Source of the DNA: Halopseudomonas pelagia
GTDB lineage: Bacteria > Pseudomonadota > Gammaproteobacteria > Pseudomonadales > Pseudomonadaceae
DNA length: 64,000 nucleotides
Assembly (NCBI RefSeq): GCF_009497895.1
Contig: NZ_CP033116.1
Location: forward strand, 3,224,001 to 3,288,000
Reading direction: 5' to 3'
Program-made: the position numbers and the translations under genes
The notes under the pieces: generated by a model
Told to the model about the DNA's origin: nothing
Seen by the model: only the letters and a program-made list of their open reading frames with translations
Databases searched by the model: none
Shown here: positions 49,186-60,038 of the stretch, in pieces
How positions within the stretch are numbered: position 1 is the first letter of the stretch
How the letters are laid out: every line of letters starts with the position of its first letter

Positions 49186-52100
49186 CTCTACTTCTGAGCT
49201 CCGCTAATAATGGGGGGATTACCTAACCGCGGCAACCCGTCGATCAATGTTTGCCTGTTCCATATGGCTCTGGAAACGCAGCCTCTCATCCATCTCTACT
49301 AAATAACCACTGGCAGGCATCCAGCCCTCTGCATCTACCGAAATAATCTTATCGCTCGAACCGCTCACATCGAGCAATCCGATCTTCCTCCAGCCTTTGT
49401 TGCCCAAGCGCTCGACGTATACCCGGTCATTTCGACTGAACTCGAGCGTCCCGCACTCAAGCTCAATTGGAACGATATGAAGTCTGGTTTCCTTCCTGAA
49501 ACTGCTGATGCCCGATGCCACAGCCTCGATCGTTAACTCTTTTTCGACATCAACAAGCTTTCGCCAAAGGAGGGGGACGCTGGTAGGCTTTTTCTCTAAC
49601 TGACTATCGACTATTTCGGCTATCGCATCTTCATCGGTCTCTGCTTCAGTAGGCTCCTCTTCCGGCTGCTCTTGATATTCTTCCAGTTCCTCAGCGCCAA
49701 CTGCTTCCTTAAAATTCGGCCCCAATAGCAAGGCTGAAAAAGGTGTCTCATTGAACAGGTTTTGAAAATCATCAAAGGAATAGGCAACTCCACCCAAAAC
49801 TTGAATTTCGAGAGAAATCGACCCTAACTGACGCTGGGAAAGAATCTTGCTGTTAAGAAAAGGAATTGGTGAACGTCTTGCGTACTTAATCTGGCCACTC
49901 TGTATTGTAAAGAATAGCGCCTCACTCGCACCCCTCAGGTAAAAATATCCTCTATCAAACCCGTAACCGAAGACCCCTTCGTCAGAGAGAATCTCACCGG
50001 ATGTTGCGCCCGGCAGGCCGATAGTCAGTCGGCGAGTGAGCTTCGGAGGTTCAGGCGATAGTATGTTTTCAATAGCATCAAACAGAGGCAGAAGCGTAGC
50101 GTTCTCAAGTGCTTCTCCCCGGCAAACTTCGATCGCCTTATTAATACCCTTCCTGTCTATCTCAGCAATCTGCACACCATCCAACATCTCCGTAATCATT
50201 ACAGTTACGGCGAAGCGATCGCGCTCGAAGCGCCCCCCTTTCTGGGGCGTATAGGCAGATGACTGAATTTCCCCATCAGCTCCGCATGAAAAATCATGGT
50301 AGTCAATGAAGTTGGGTGCGAACGGCTCTCCGGTAATCAGGATGTTCCCGGGCTTTAGGTCTCCGTGAGCAGCACCTGCGTCATGCATCACGATAACGCT
50401 TCTAACTAATTCAAGGAGAAATCCAAGAATAGATTCAGGGGCTAGTGTCGCTCGGTCGCCATACAGGACGTGCTCGGCAAGAGTAGGCCCGTCCACCTGT
50501 ATTTGAGTTATAACAATAGCATCCTGAAGCCAGATAGCATCCTTGATCGGAACGCATGATGGCGGTGGCGAGCAAGATAGTTCCTGAGCCTTTTCCAAAA
50601 AGTCGAGTATTCGTGGATAGTCTGCATCGCCGTCACTCCAAGCAGTTCTCTTCCAGAGCTTTACGATCAAGCGCTCTCCATCTTTCTCAGAGGGCCACAA
50701 CATCACGTAGTTGTCTTCTTTCAGTAGGTCACCAGCAAAAGGATACAGCCTGGATAGCTGGATCTGATTAGCTACCGTTTTGAATTTTTCGAGCCTTTTT
50801 AATATGGTAGCGCCATTCACATGGCTGCTCAGAAGCGCGTTAAACCGGTCAAGCATCTCTGCGGCAGTTGAATACCTCTCCGAGGTATCCCATGACAGAG
50901 CCTTTTCAAGCACCTCGTGAACCTGACGATAAGTCCCTTCTACGTCGACGTCGGAATTCCAGTGAGGAACCGAGTCGATCAGCTCAGGGCCTATTCCAAA
51001 TAGAAAAAGATGCATCAGGCATCCGAGATGATAGACATCTTTCTGCTTCGGCGAGAGACTACCGTCAAGCACTTCTTCTGGCGTTACTAAACTGGACAAA
51101 AACTGATATCGCGACTCACCAAGCGACCTGGCCTCAGGATATCGGGCCGTCATTAGATGTGAAAACCTTACAACAGAGGGTAGATCTACCCACACACTGT
51201 GAGTACCTAGGTCAAGGTGAGCCGCATCGAAGGCATGAAACGCCTGAGCATGCGAAAGCATTTGACGGACAAGCTCCAGGCGCTCTTTAGGACGAAGCGC
51301 CGGCAACTCGCTTGGCAGGAACTCTGAAAGCCGCTTCATTTGACGCCGTCTGTCGTAAACTTCCCACGAATCAACCGAGGCCTCAGGATCGAAGGCCTTC
51401 ACTTGTAGTATTGCTGCATGGCAGTCGGGACTTCTATCGTTAAGCCATGCAATGACGTTACGCTCTCGGCTTGCTATTTCCCCGCGACCCTCCTCCGTCT
51501 GAAATCGGGTGTCAGCTTTAGAGAAGTCCCACCGCCGAAGAATTCCAATGGCCTGGGCCGCAGAGTCATCTTGAACATTGAATTCTGCGTAAATACCTGC
51601 TGGATGTTCATAAGTTGGACTGCCTATGCCTGTCGCGACGTATCCTCCGTAGCGACGCTTTCCTTCTTGGAAGACTCCATCCCTCACATTGAAAAACTTC
51701 TCCAGTCGTGGCTTCCATTCGGCAGAATTGACCGGGCGGGAGAGAAAATCGGGATTTACGGGCGGAAAGTGAGACAGCCTCTTTCGGGTATCAGTGATCG
51801 TCGCAACAAATTTCTTCATCGTGAAAACTTGACCGATCTCAGTAGGTGCAATACCGCTAAGGTCTGAACTACCAGTCAGAACAACAACCCCTTCTACGCG
51901 AGGAGTCGGTAGTCTGGGATGCTTCGTCCGCCTAGCGAGATCTGCAAGATAATCGCCAAGAAGGATTTTTACCTGCCTCGCATTCTCGATAATCTTTTTG
52001 ACAGGAGATCGTACGGGGGGCTTACCATTGTGAACCCAATCACCTCCACTACTTTCGTAATGTCCCCGACCATCTTTGAGATCTATGAGATAGATGCGAT

Positions 52101-52263
52101 CGTTGGCAAAAAGAATTACATCGATTTCTCTCGGCCCGCCGTGGGGGAGCGACAAATCCAGATTCGTGTGTGCAACCCAATCTTCAGGAAGGTTACTTTT
52201 GAAGTAGTCGATTCCAGGCACTTCACGGGCGTGGATCCCTCGGCCATGGTTTACAATTCTCAT

Positions 52264-52619
52264 GGAAGTCCTTTTCGCATTTTTTCAACGGCTGAAATTT
52301 GGGCACACAAGGCAGATTCTATTTGGCCAGTATACAAACGCCCATAGTCAAACACCACACGAACGAGAATGCTTGAGAAGCGTCTCTTCCCGCAGCTAGC
52401 TGCTTTCTAGCACTCATTTCCATGACAAATCTTTTTGGCGTGGCTCCTACCGACTCAGCAGCTAATAAAATGATCACTTGAAGCAGGTATAACTATTTTC
52501 AGATTGGCCGGTATCGGCTAAATCTGCCGGACGGGACTTAAGCAATATGTAGTCGATCAACCAGGGTTGATCGTGAGACCAGCAGCATTAGCATTCTTAT
52601 TGCAACAGCGATGATAGAA
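52264..52619. other. 356-bp intergenic region upstream of the NERD-kinase-helicase gene
   Basis: No gene is seen. The stretch must hold the promoter of the NERD operon and the end of the REase-STAND transcript. It includes a short inverted pair GTCGATCAACC...GGTTGATCG at about 52552-52572. No operator is assigned. Confidence 0.45.
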
Positions 52620-55600
52620 TCAAATCGGGAGCCGAGCAGACGCCATTGACTGCGACTTAAGCCAAGGCGCGGCATCGTTTTCGGCTTTACGATATCCGAG
52701 CAAAATTTTATCGCGCTGTTTTAGGGTAGCTTTAATCGCCTTCTTGACGTCGTCGAGAGGAAGCAACTGCGTTAGCGTCGCTCCGCAGCGGGGCCGCTCG
52801 TGTTGATTTACAGCCTCTACAAGCAGAGGCCAAAACCGAGAGTCTGCGCAATGCATAAGCAGTATGGCCGCACATTTTGCCTCAGATGAGTCGTTGGTTA
52901 ACATCATTGCCGATATCCAATGCCGCATTTGCGATAGCCTCAAGATGTAATTTTCGGCTGTTTGCACTACGTTTTCCAAACCCGTGCCACCGTCGCCTAG
53001 CTCCAACACTGCAGTATCTAATTCTGCCCTACTGCATCCAGCCCCAGCCAAAAGGAGTAGTCCCCTCCGTCTGAAATAGGGAGCATCTGAATTTATTTCG
53101 CGCGCTGCCTGTCCGAGGAGCCATTCTACATTCCCCCCTTGGATGAGTAGTTCGCAATTTGCAAGAACATAGGCGTCGCTCTTAGAAGCATCGATGCGTT
53201 CAAGCCAGAGATCGCAGGCTTCGTCAGGGCGAGGATAAGATGAGAGCGCAGCGTCTAGTTCGTCCCCCCCAGCCTGATTATCAATTGAGCGAACAACTAT
53301 GTCCTCAGTTCGGATTAGTCGCATGAGTTCCAGCCCCATTGAGTCACCAGATCTCAACAACGTTCTAGCAAGTGCGGAAACGAAGCTCCCGATAGACCTT
53401 AGACGCTTCCGGTTCTTGGCCTCTTCAATGAGGAGTTGAACTTCAGTCCGGAAACCATGCACTTTGTCGAGCATCGCAACGAGCGTTGAGTCCGACCAAT
53501 AAGCAGTGTACGCCCAGTTCCCGCGCTCTTCTGCCAACTTCATGGCCTCCCTAAGGGCGTTCTGGAGGTCTGTGAACCGGCGATCAGAAAAGCTGTCCTT
53601 TAACGTACCAAGTCCGTCACCTTGATCTAGCCCTCCCCACGTAGATAGCTCAGAGCGAAAGGATACGGTGCTGTCAATTTGACTCCAGTCAACTGAAACG
53701 GTGGCCAAGCCTCCCCGACCTGGCGCTTGCGCCTGAACTGTCACTCGCAACTCTGGAGATGGTGGCTCGTGTGGGTCAACCTGCAATCTTAGCCAAGCAA
53801 TTACATAGCCTGCGAACGCTGTAACTAATCCCTCCAGGCGTTCGCCCGTGACTGTCCCGAGGACCTCTGCACAAGTGGCTAGATCGCACCGGTCCAAGAT
53901 TAAACGAGCTGTATCTGGTGAATGCTGAAGCAGAAGCCTGGTATACCAATGACTTTCAACATGCGTAGGCTTTTCCGGCAACTGAAGGCTGCTCAACCTA
54001 CAGAGCACCTCTTTTTCGGGCATCTGGAACAGTAATCGCAACGCGAACCCACGAGCGACGTTCTCCCCATTGTCAAGGGAACGGTCAATTAGTGGCAACC
54101 AAACGGTACTTGAAGGTTCTTCCTGTTCAACTGCGTACCAAAGCACTGGTAGCAGTTGATCGTCTGCCTCCGCAAGACACGCTATCTTTTGCTGAGCCTC
54201 AGCCGATCTCAGTTGCTGAAACTCATTTGCAAAGCTCTCCAGATGAGCCCTGGATTCACCTCGCCGCAGAAGCTCTTTTACCTGGTCTTGCGGCTCCATT
54301 GTTGCCAAAAGCATGCCGAACATGAAGAACTCTACTGTCCTTAGCTCATCGGTATCGTTGCTCGCCGTAGTGATTATCCGCTCCCACGTCTGGCGGATCG
54401 ATTCAACCTCAGTGGATCCGAGCAAACTTACGTAGCTGTTTGCAGCAAATACCCAAGAATAAATAGCTTCGTCTTGCCGCTGATCGATTGTCCGGATAAA
54501 GTCACGAACCTTGGAGGCGTATACATCTCTGCAGAGTCTACAAAGCAGCGGCTCTAAGAACGTCCACTCGTGATCTTCCGAAGTTTGACCGCGAGTTATA
54601 TGAAGACCCACTGTCGAAAACTTCTGCGCATGCGCCCGCAACTCGGACACAAAATCAATCGGATATTCAAACATTGGATCAGACGCGTACTTGCTAGCAG
54701 CCTCCATCTTCGCCCAGAATCCGACGTCAGCTTCCATCAAAAAGCTAGGAAGTTCTTCTCGGGTTGGGTTCATATAATTAAGACCTAGGCCATCACGCCG
54801 CAATGTCTCTTCGGCTTCTTCCCGCGCTGACCTTAACTGCACAGCATATTCAGCAGCAGCCGCAGACTCTAAAAGGACTCTTTTGATTCGACGCTTGCCG
54901 TCGGCTGACACCAAGGTAAGCATATCCACCCGCCGGAGGGCTGCCCCCACTTGCTGGGTAAGCACAGACCTACTCGAACCCAAAATCCAACCGCTGACGT
55001 TGCTTCTTGAAGTCAGCATGACCGAATCGGCGATTAAGCTGTTGAACGCAATTTGGAAAAATGTTTCACGATCCGCTAGTGAAATCACGGCCAGGGCCAG
55101 TCTCGCGAGCCGAAGGAGCCGTTGGTTTTCCACTCGAGTGAGTATCACGGAGCCGTCTTCGGTAAGTTGAACTCGGCCGAATGTGGGAGCTGTTGCGTGA
55201 ACACTTGCACTAGACCGGGCAGCTAACTCTCCGGCATCACGACGATAGAATTCACCGTGCTCATGTATAAAGCTCGACCAGCGAGCAAGCACGTTCACAA
55301 TCGCACTTCCAGAACTTGCATTTTTTGCGATCTGTATGAGCCCATCCAAAATCATGTGCTCAATGGCGGAATCCGAGCCCGGCACCGCCCACAACTCTTC
55401 GGCTACTTGAGCAATGACATGGGGCCGCTTCGATGCGAGCGCGATAACGCCCTGTACCGAGGTCTGTTGAGCGTTCTGGCAGTCTAAAAACTCCAGAGTG
55501 AGCGCAACAGCAACCTCCTCTCGCATTTTATCATCAGCCAACGCCTTGTAAGACGCCGATGCGCATATTTCTGCGGTGAGTGGATTTCTCTGCGTGTCAT

Positions 55601-56419
55601 GCAGAAATACACCAATCTGCTGACGCAATTCAGTAACCGTTCCAGCAGCTAACGCGAGAGTATCAATTAAAAGAAGGCCCAGCCCTTCAACAAGGTACGG
55701 TCGCTCAAGAACTAACGCAGTTCCTTCCTGGCGTAGCACTCCGCCAGATGCGAGCTCGGACAAGGCTTCAAGCACATGTGGATTAAATGCAAGTAAATCC
55801 TTCAACTCACCCGAAGTGACCCGCCGACTCATCTCTTTGGCAAGGTGTCGCAGAACACTCTCAAATTCATCGGGTGCTACTGGATAGTCCATACGCCTGC
55901 GGTAAAGATTTTTCCAAGCGTGATACTGAAGCATCTCAACTGTGAGCTCGTTCGCATGACCCCCTTGTCGCAAGTACGCTAGCGCATCTGCCAGATAGCG
56001 GGGTTTTCTAGCAACAGGGCCGAGCGCCCAAAGCTTTTCAACAATCTCCCGTGGCTGACTTTGCATTGCAACAGCGAACTCTTGTTCGTTAAACCCAGAG
56101 AGATCAACCTCCGTAGCCTGAAGGTTGAGTCGAGGCTTAAGCTGCTTGCGCCAGGTATCTGCCCTGCACGTGATGACAAGCAATATCTGAGGCCCCGCTT
56201 CCGCTACTATATTCGCTATATAATCTGTCCAAAAAGTGATGTCATGCCTCTCATTGATACCATCTAGGACGATGATTCCGCATGCGTCCGACGTAATACC
56301 AAGCCACCTTCGAATCTTAGGAAAGAAGATATCTTCTTCGGATGTTTGCAACTGGATAACAGCAAGTCGTGCTAAGTCTTTTAGGCCTCGCTCGGGTTCT
56401 ACCCCGTTTCCACGGACGG

Positions 56420-57217
56420 TTATAAAACGGCTGTGAGCTTCCGATCCTGAACAGCAACTCTACGTCGCATCCTGGGGTTATGGAACCGCTCGATGTATTC
56501 AAACAGATCAGCTCTTGCCTCGTCCTGCGTACGGTAACGCCGATGGTGTACTCGCTCTCGTTTTAGCATGCCGAAGAACCCCTCACAGGCTGCGTTGTCT
56601 CCGCAATGGCCAACCGCGCTCATGCTGCTGACCAAATCGTTACTGCCTAGATATCGCTGGTAATCACCGCTGGTAAACTGACTGCCTCGGTCTGAATGCA
56701 GTATTACTGGGGTTTCGCCCTGACGTTGCCAGACAGCCATTTGAACAGCTCTGATTACCATCTGCCGATCCTGCCGGTGGTGCATAGACCAGCCAACGAT
56801 CAGCTTGCTGAATAAATCCAGAACCACGCAGAGAAATAGTTTTCCTTCCTGGGTGGAGATCTCCGTAATGTCAGTGACCCATTTGGTATCAGGTTCCAGT
56901 GCGGAGAAATCCCGTTCAAGGTGATTTTGAATACCTTGTGGCCGATTTGATGCGCGTCCGAGGCGTCCTCGCTTCCTACGGGGCCACCCCTGAATGCCGT
57001 GCTTGGCCATTAGCCTTGCAACACGATTCAGGCTGGCTGCAACGCCTTCGGCAGCCAAGTCTTCGTGCATTCGGGGCGACCCAAGCATTCCGCCACTGTC
57101 ATCGTGAATCTCTCTGATACGCGACAGCAGACGGTCGTTCGCTCTTGCCCTGCTGGACTGCGGACGAGATGCCCAAGCGTAATAGCCGCTGGCCGATACC
57201 TTCAGGCAACGACACAT
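56420..57217 (-). CDS. IS3-family transposase OrfB
   Basis: This is a DDE integrase with first Asp in [17 protein letters not shown], second in [16 protein letters not shown] and Glu in [20 protein letters not shown]. The ATG at 57217 is only the first in frame; similarity ([10 protein letters not shown] before [15 protein letters not shown]) extends upstream, so the natural product is probably an OrfAB fusion by frameshifting. Confidence 0.9.
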   Translation of the reverse strand: MCRCLKVSASGYYAWASRPQSSRARANDRLLSRIREIHDDSGGMLGSPRMHEDLAAEGVAASLNRVARLMAKHGIQGWPRRKRGRLGRASNRPQGIQNHLERDFSALEPDTKWVTDITEISTQEGKLFLCVVLDLFSKLIVGWSMHHRQDRQMVIRAVQMAVWQRQGETPVILHSDRGSQFTSGDYQRYLGSNDLVSSMSAVGHCGDNAACEGFFGMLKRERVHHRRYRTQDEARADLFEYIERFHNPRMRRRVAVQDRKLTAVL

Positions 57218-57264
57218 AAGACGTATCGGGAAAAGACTGCGACAGTGTTGAATCGTCTGATACC

Positions 57265-57552
57265 TCAGGACGACTCCTTTGCAAAGAACACTGCCGCTTC
57301 GCGCAAAAAATCACGTTCCTTTTTTACCCGTGCCAGTTCCCGCTTCAAGTGGGCAAGCTCTTCGTCACGCGGCGTTCCCGAGCCCTTGAAGGCCTTGCTT
57401 GGCAATTCTTCGGCTTCACGCGCCCACCGGGACAACAGGTTGGGATTAATTCCAATCTCTAAGGCCACCTGGCGGCAATTGGCACCTGGCTGGCGAGATA
57501 GCGCGATGGCTTCGCGCTTGAATTCGGGGCTGTATCTTCTGCGTTTGGACAT
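57265..57552 (-). CDS. IS3-family transposase OrfA
   Basis: This is a 95-residue helix-turn-helix protein ([20 protein letters not shown], then [17 protein letters not shown]) with a coiled tail ([19 protein letters not shown]). A TTTTTTG run near 57300 on the minus strand is a possible slippery site for frameshifting into orfB. Confidence 0.9.
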   Translation of the reverse strand: MSKRRRYSPEFKREAIALSRQPGANCRQVALEIGINPNLLSRWAREAEELPSKAFKGSGTPRDEELAHLKRELARVKKERDFLREAAVFFAKESS

Positions 57553-58885
57553 GAACACTCCTTTGGCACATTGTGCCTTTTTTCAAAAGTGTCCGCAGTA
57601 ACGGGGTAGAACCCCTCTTTACTCGCGGAAGACTTAAACCAGAAGACCGGGGGAGCTGATGGTTTGGAAATTAACGCCCGTACCCAAGTGGCGACTGCCC
57701 AAGACTTACCATTACCTTCATCACCTTGTACGACACATATCCGCGGAGCTCCGCTGTCCCGTGAAGGCGATGCGAAGGCGTCTAGTTGCTGTTTTACGAC
57801 GGGTCTAGGAACGTTTACTGGTGTCTGCTCGCCTGAGGTCAAGTGAGCATTTAGTTTCAATCGGCTGGTTTCCTCATTTTCTAGCGTGCTGCATAGTGAT
57901 GCATTCAACCTTGAGCGAAAGCTCGGCAACCCCACAGTCGCGCTATCGAAAGCTTTTCTGATTCGAGCTAGAGCGTCGTTGAATCCTTCTCTTTCCCGCA
58001 CTCTCCTTAGATACTCTCGGGTAGTAGCCTCGATGGCTTCGCTGCCGGAACAGAAGGAAACAACGTCATCACCGAAAGCGGCAGCGAGGTAGTCAAGATC
58101 CGCTGGTTCAGAAAGAGTGCCACAAGAGAGAACGAAAAAATCGGCGCCCATTTCCCGAGTTTTCTCCGCTAGCCACTCTACCGCCGAGGCATCCACAGAG
58201 CGCGTAGTAGCCAACACCCACATATCAAGACCTGGCGCTGCATTTGCCGAGATCTCGATTTGCGTGCGCAACGCTCGTTCATCAAGAGAACTTGACTCTT
58301 CGTATCGCTTGCACTCTATAAAAATGCACTCGGCTGCGCTGACACTCGAATCAGCATCGCGACCTTGTTGCGAACCCGCCCTTCGTACGAGGAAAGGCAC
58401 GCTAGTGAGCTTTGTAAGAAGTTTGGCAATAAGTCCTTCAAAGCCTGATTGACCGCTTGCTGGCAATGACTGGAGCACTTCAGCAAGTTCGCTGATTGCA
58501 GGCTTCCTTAGGGAGGAGCGTGTCGAATTCGAGCTCGGTTTTGCTTTTCTCTTTATTTTTGCCACGGATACTGCGCTCCTCAGGCCTAAGCCAGCCGACC
58601 TGCCGGCTTCGTGTTGATCAAGATTTGTGGGCGTCCGGTCTTGAGTGGATGCTTGGCAGCATGACGCTGCTTCGCCATCGCGCCTTGGAATTTGGTTAGC
58701 AGAACACATAAATCTACGGCAAGCGCCCCTGATATGCTTAGACTATAACCTCCAGGACATTGAATGCCCCATACTTGCCAGTGCAAATGGCAAAAATGGA
58801 CAAGGACTAAACGTGTGCGTACGAAACTAGGCCTCTAAGCTGTAACATCTGAATTAAATCTGCCTGCCGAATATTGGGAATTGCG

Positions 58886-59938
58886 ATGGAATGCTTCCGA
58901 ATCGATGAAAGCGGTTACACCGGCTTCGACCTGCTTAACCCTGAGCAACGGTTCCAGGGGGCAGCGGCCATCGCCATCGACGATGACCAGGCCAGGTGCT
59001 TGATCCGGGAGCACTTTCCCAAGCTGAAGGCGGACGAACTCAAATATCGGGCTCTGGCACGCCGCCCAGCCAACCACCCGCGTCTGTTGGCGCTACTGCG
59101 CGACATGCTAACCCAGCACAAATGCGTGACATACGTCTGCGACAAGCGCTTCCTTCTGCTGCTAATGTTCTTGGACTACGCGGTCGAGCCGTTCTACTAC
59201 GAGCGCGGGATCGACTTCTATAAAGATGGGCAGAACTATTCGCTCGCATCGCTGCTGTATGCCACAGGGCCAACGCTCCTCGGGGAAGGCGCTCTTGACC
59301 AGTTGCTGGCCTGTTTCCAACGCGCAGTAAAGGAGAAAAGCCCAGGGACACTTGCCAATTTGGTCAACGCCGCTCGTGCCTCGCGCTGGCAGGGACTGCC
59401 AGAAGCACTGGGCCCCTTGGCGCAGTTTGCGGCACCGGAATGCCTGCAAGCGATATCCACCCCTGGTGTAACTACAGACGCCGCCCTCGTGGTACTGCAG
59501 TCGCTGATCAGCCGAATGGAAGTCATCGCCGACGGCCCCTATCGGGTCGAGCACGATCAGTCCAATAACCTGCTCACTTATCACGACTTACTACAGCGCT
59601 TTATCCACCACGAGGAGGCGATCACGCTTCGCCAGTCGGAGATCGCGAGCATCACATTTCCACTCAAGCTCCAGTCGGTGACACAAGTTGACTCCAAGAC
59701 AAGTCCAGCGGTGCAACTGGCGGACGTAATGATCGGCGCGACCATAGAAGCAGCGAACACGCTCACAGAAAAACGCCACGGGACGCTGGATGCTCAGCGA
59801 GTCTTGGCCCTCTATGCAGATCATCAGTTGATCCACATGCTGCCTTCGATCGACTTCGAGGAACAGAAACGCTTCCGCAAGGGGACCCAGGCGGCGCAGA
59901 CAATCGACTATTTCGCCCGGCACTTCCATAAGCCATAA
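58886..59938 (+). CDS. DUF3800 domain protein (RNase H-like fold)
   Basis: This 350-residue protein starts near its catalytic-type motif CFRIDESGYTGFDLL. A second acidic element is in LKADELKYRAL, and a late motif QVDSKTSPAVQLADVMIGA completes the DUF3800 pattern (D-E, then D-S, then QLAD). DUF3800 proteins are predicted metal nucleases of the RNase H-like superfamily; the function is not established. The ATG at 58886 is preferred to a TTG at 58874. The gene is divergent from the split REase-STAND gene and precedes an SMC-like ATPase by 100 bp. Confidence 0.82.
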   Translation: MECFRIDESGYTGFDLLNPEQRFQGAAAIAIDDDQARCLIREHFPKLKADELKYRALARRPANHPRLLALLRDMLTQHKCVTYVCDKRFLLLLMFLDYAVEPFYYERGIDFYKDGQNYSLASLLYATGPTLLGEGALDQLLACFQRAVKEKSPGTLANLVNAARASRWQGLPEALGPLAQFAAPECLQAISTPGVTTDAALVVLQSLISRMEVIADGPYRVEHDQSNNLLTYHDLLQRFIHHEEAITLRQSEIASITFPLKLQSVTQVDSKTSPAVQLADVMIGATIEAANTLTEKRHGTLDAQRVLALYADHQLIHMLPSIDFEEQKRFRKGTQAAQTIDYFARHFHKP

Positions 59939-60038
59939 CAGCGGATAGAAGTAAAACCTGATCGCACGCCACATAGCGAGAGGCTGATTAACACCGTCAC
60001 GGACGCAGCCGAAAGCGTCTTTCTATTTAGAGGGTTGC

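Larger units (their letters stand above)
48027..49223 (+). mobile_element. IS3-family insertion sequence, IS407 group
   Basis: The 1197-bp element has ends GGTAATCCCCCC (left) and its exact inverse at the right. Direct repeats TAAC flank it at 48023-48026 and 49224-49227; 4-bp duplications are characteristic of the IS407 group. It carries orfA and orfB on the plus strand, opposite to the gene it splits. It appears intact. Confidence 0.94.
46083..52263 (-). pseudogene. Giant NERD / double kinase / SF1 helicase gene split by an IS3-family element
   Basis: Joining 52263-49225 to the sequence from 48022 down, across one TAAC duplication, restores one frame of 1659 residues. Visible in order: a NERD nuclease-like domain (residues 1-130, IDVILFANDRIYLIDLKDG); a degenerate kinase (about 280-490, HLDLGTHSVWV and KDVYHLGCLMHL); a second, better kept kinase (about 500-760, HGDLKPGNILI and NFIDYHDFS); a beta-rich region with an E-rich linker; and a COG1112-type SF1 helicase (Walker A GPPGTGKT at 1078-1085, LVVIDEAARST, LVGDQEQLEP, VATSRAMDRLVIVG). 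The kinase-helicase fusion recalls Mokosh type I MkoA; the NERD domain and partner differ. Confidence 0.88.
56394..57614 (-). mobile_element. IS3-family insertion sequence
   Basis: The 1221-bp element has 15-bp perfect terminal inverted repeats (GGGTTCTACCCCGTT at 56394-56408, inverse at 57600-57614), with similarity continuing inward (CGGAC). Direct repeats CTC at 56391-56393 and 57615-57617 fit the 3-bp duplications of many IS3 elements. It carries orfA and orfB on the minus strand, the same orientation as the gene it splits. Confidence 0.93.
52620..58565 (-). pseudogene. REase-STAND NTPase (Avs-like) gene split by an IS3-family element
   Basis: Joining 58565-57615 to 56390-52620 across one CTC duplication keeps the frame (seam ...SSASKE/RGLKDLARL...) and gives about 1573 residues. 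The GTG at 58565 has GAGGAG 10 nt upstream; an ATG at 58709 is less likely. Residues 50-190 form a restriction-nuclease-like domain (Asp in GRDAD, then FIECKRYEE as ExK). The STAND NTPase has Walker A QGDEGNGKSWA near 278, Walker B GIIVLDGINER near 355 and sensor LLVITCRADTWR. The rest, about 1100 residues, is helical and probably a ligand-sensing solenoid. Size and order match Avs proteins, which detect phage proteins and then cut DNA. Confidence 0.87.
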
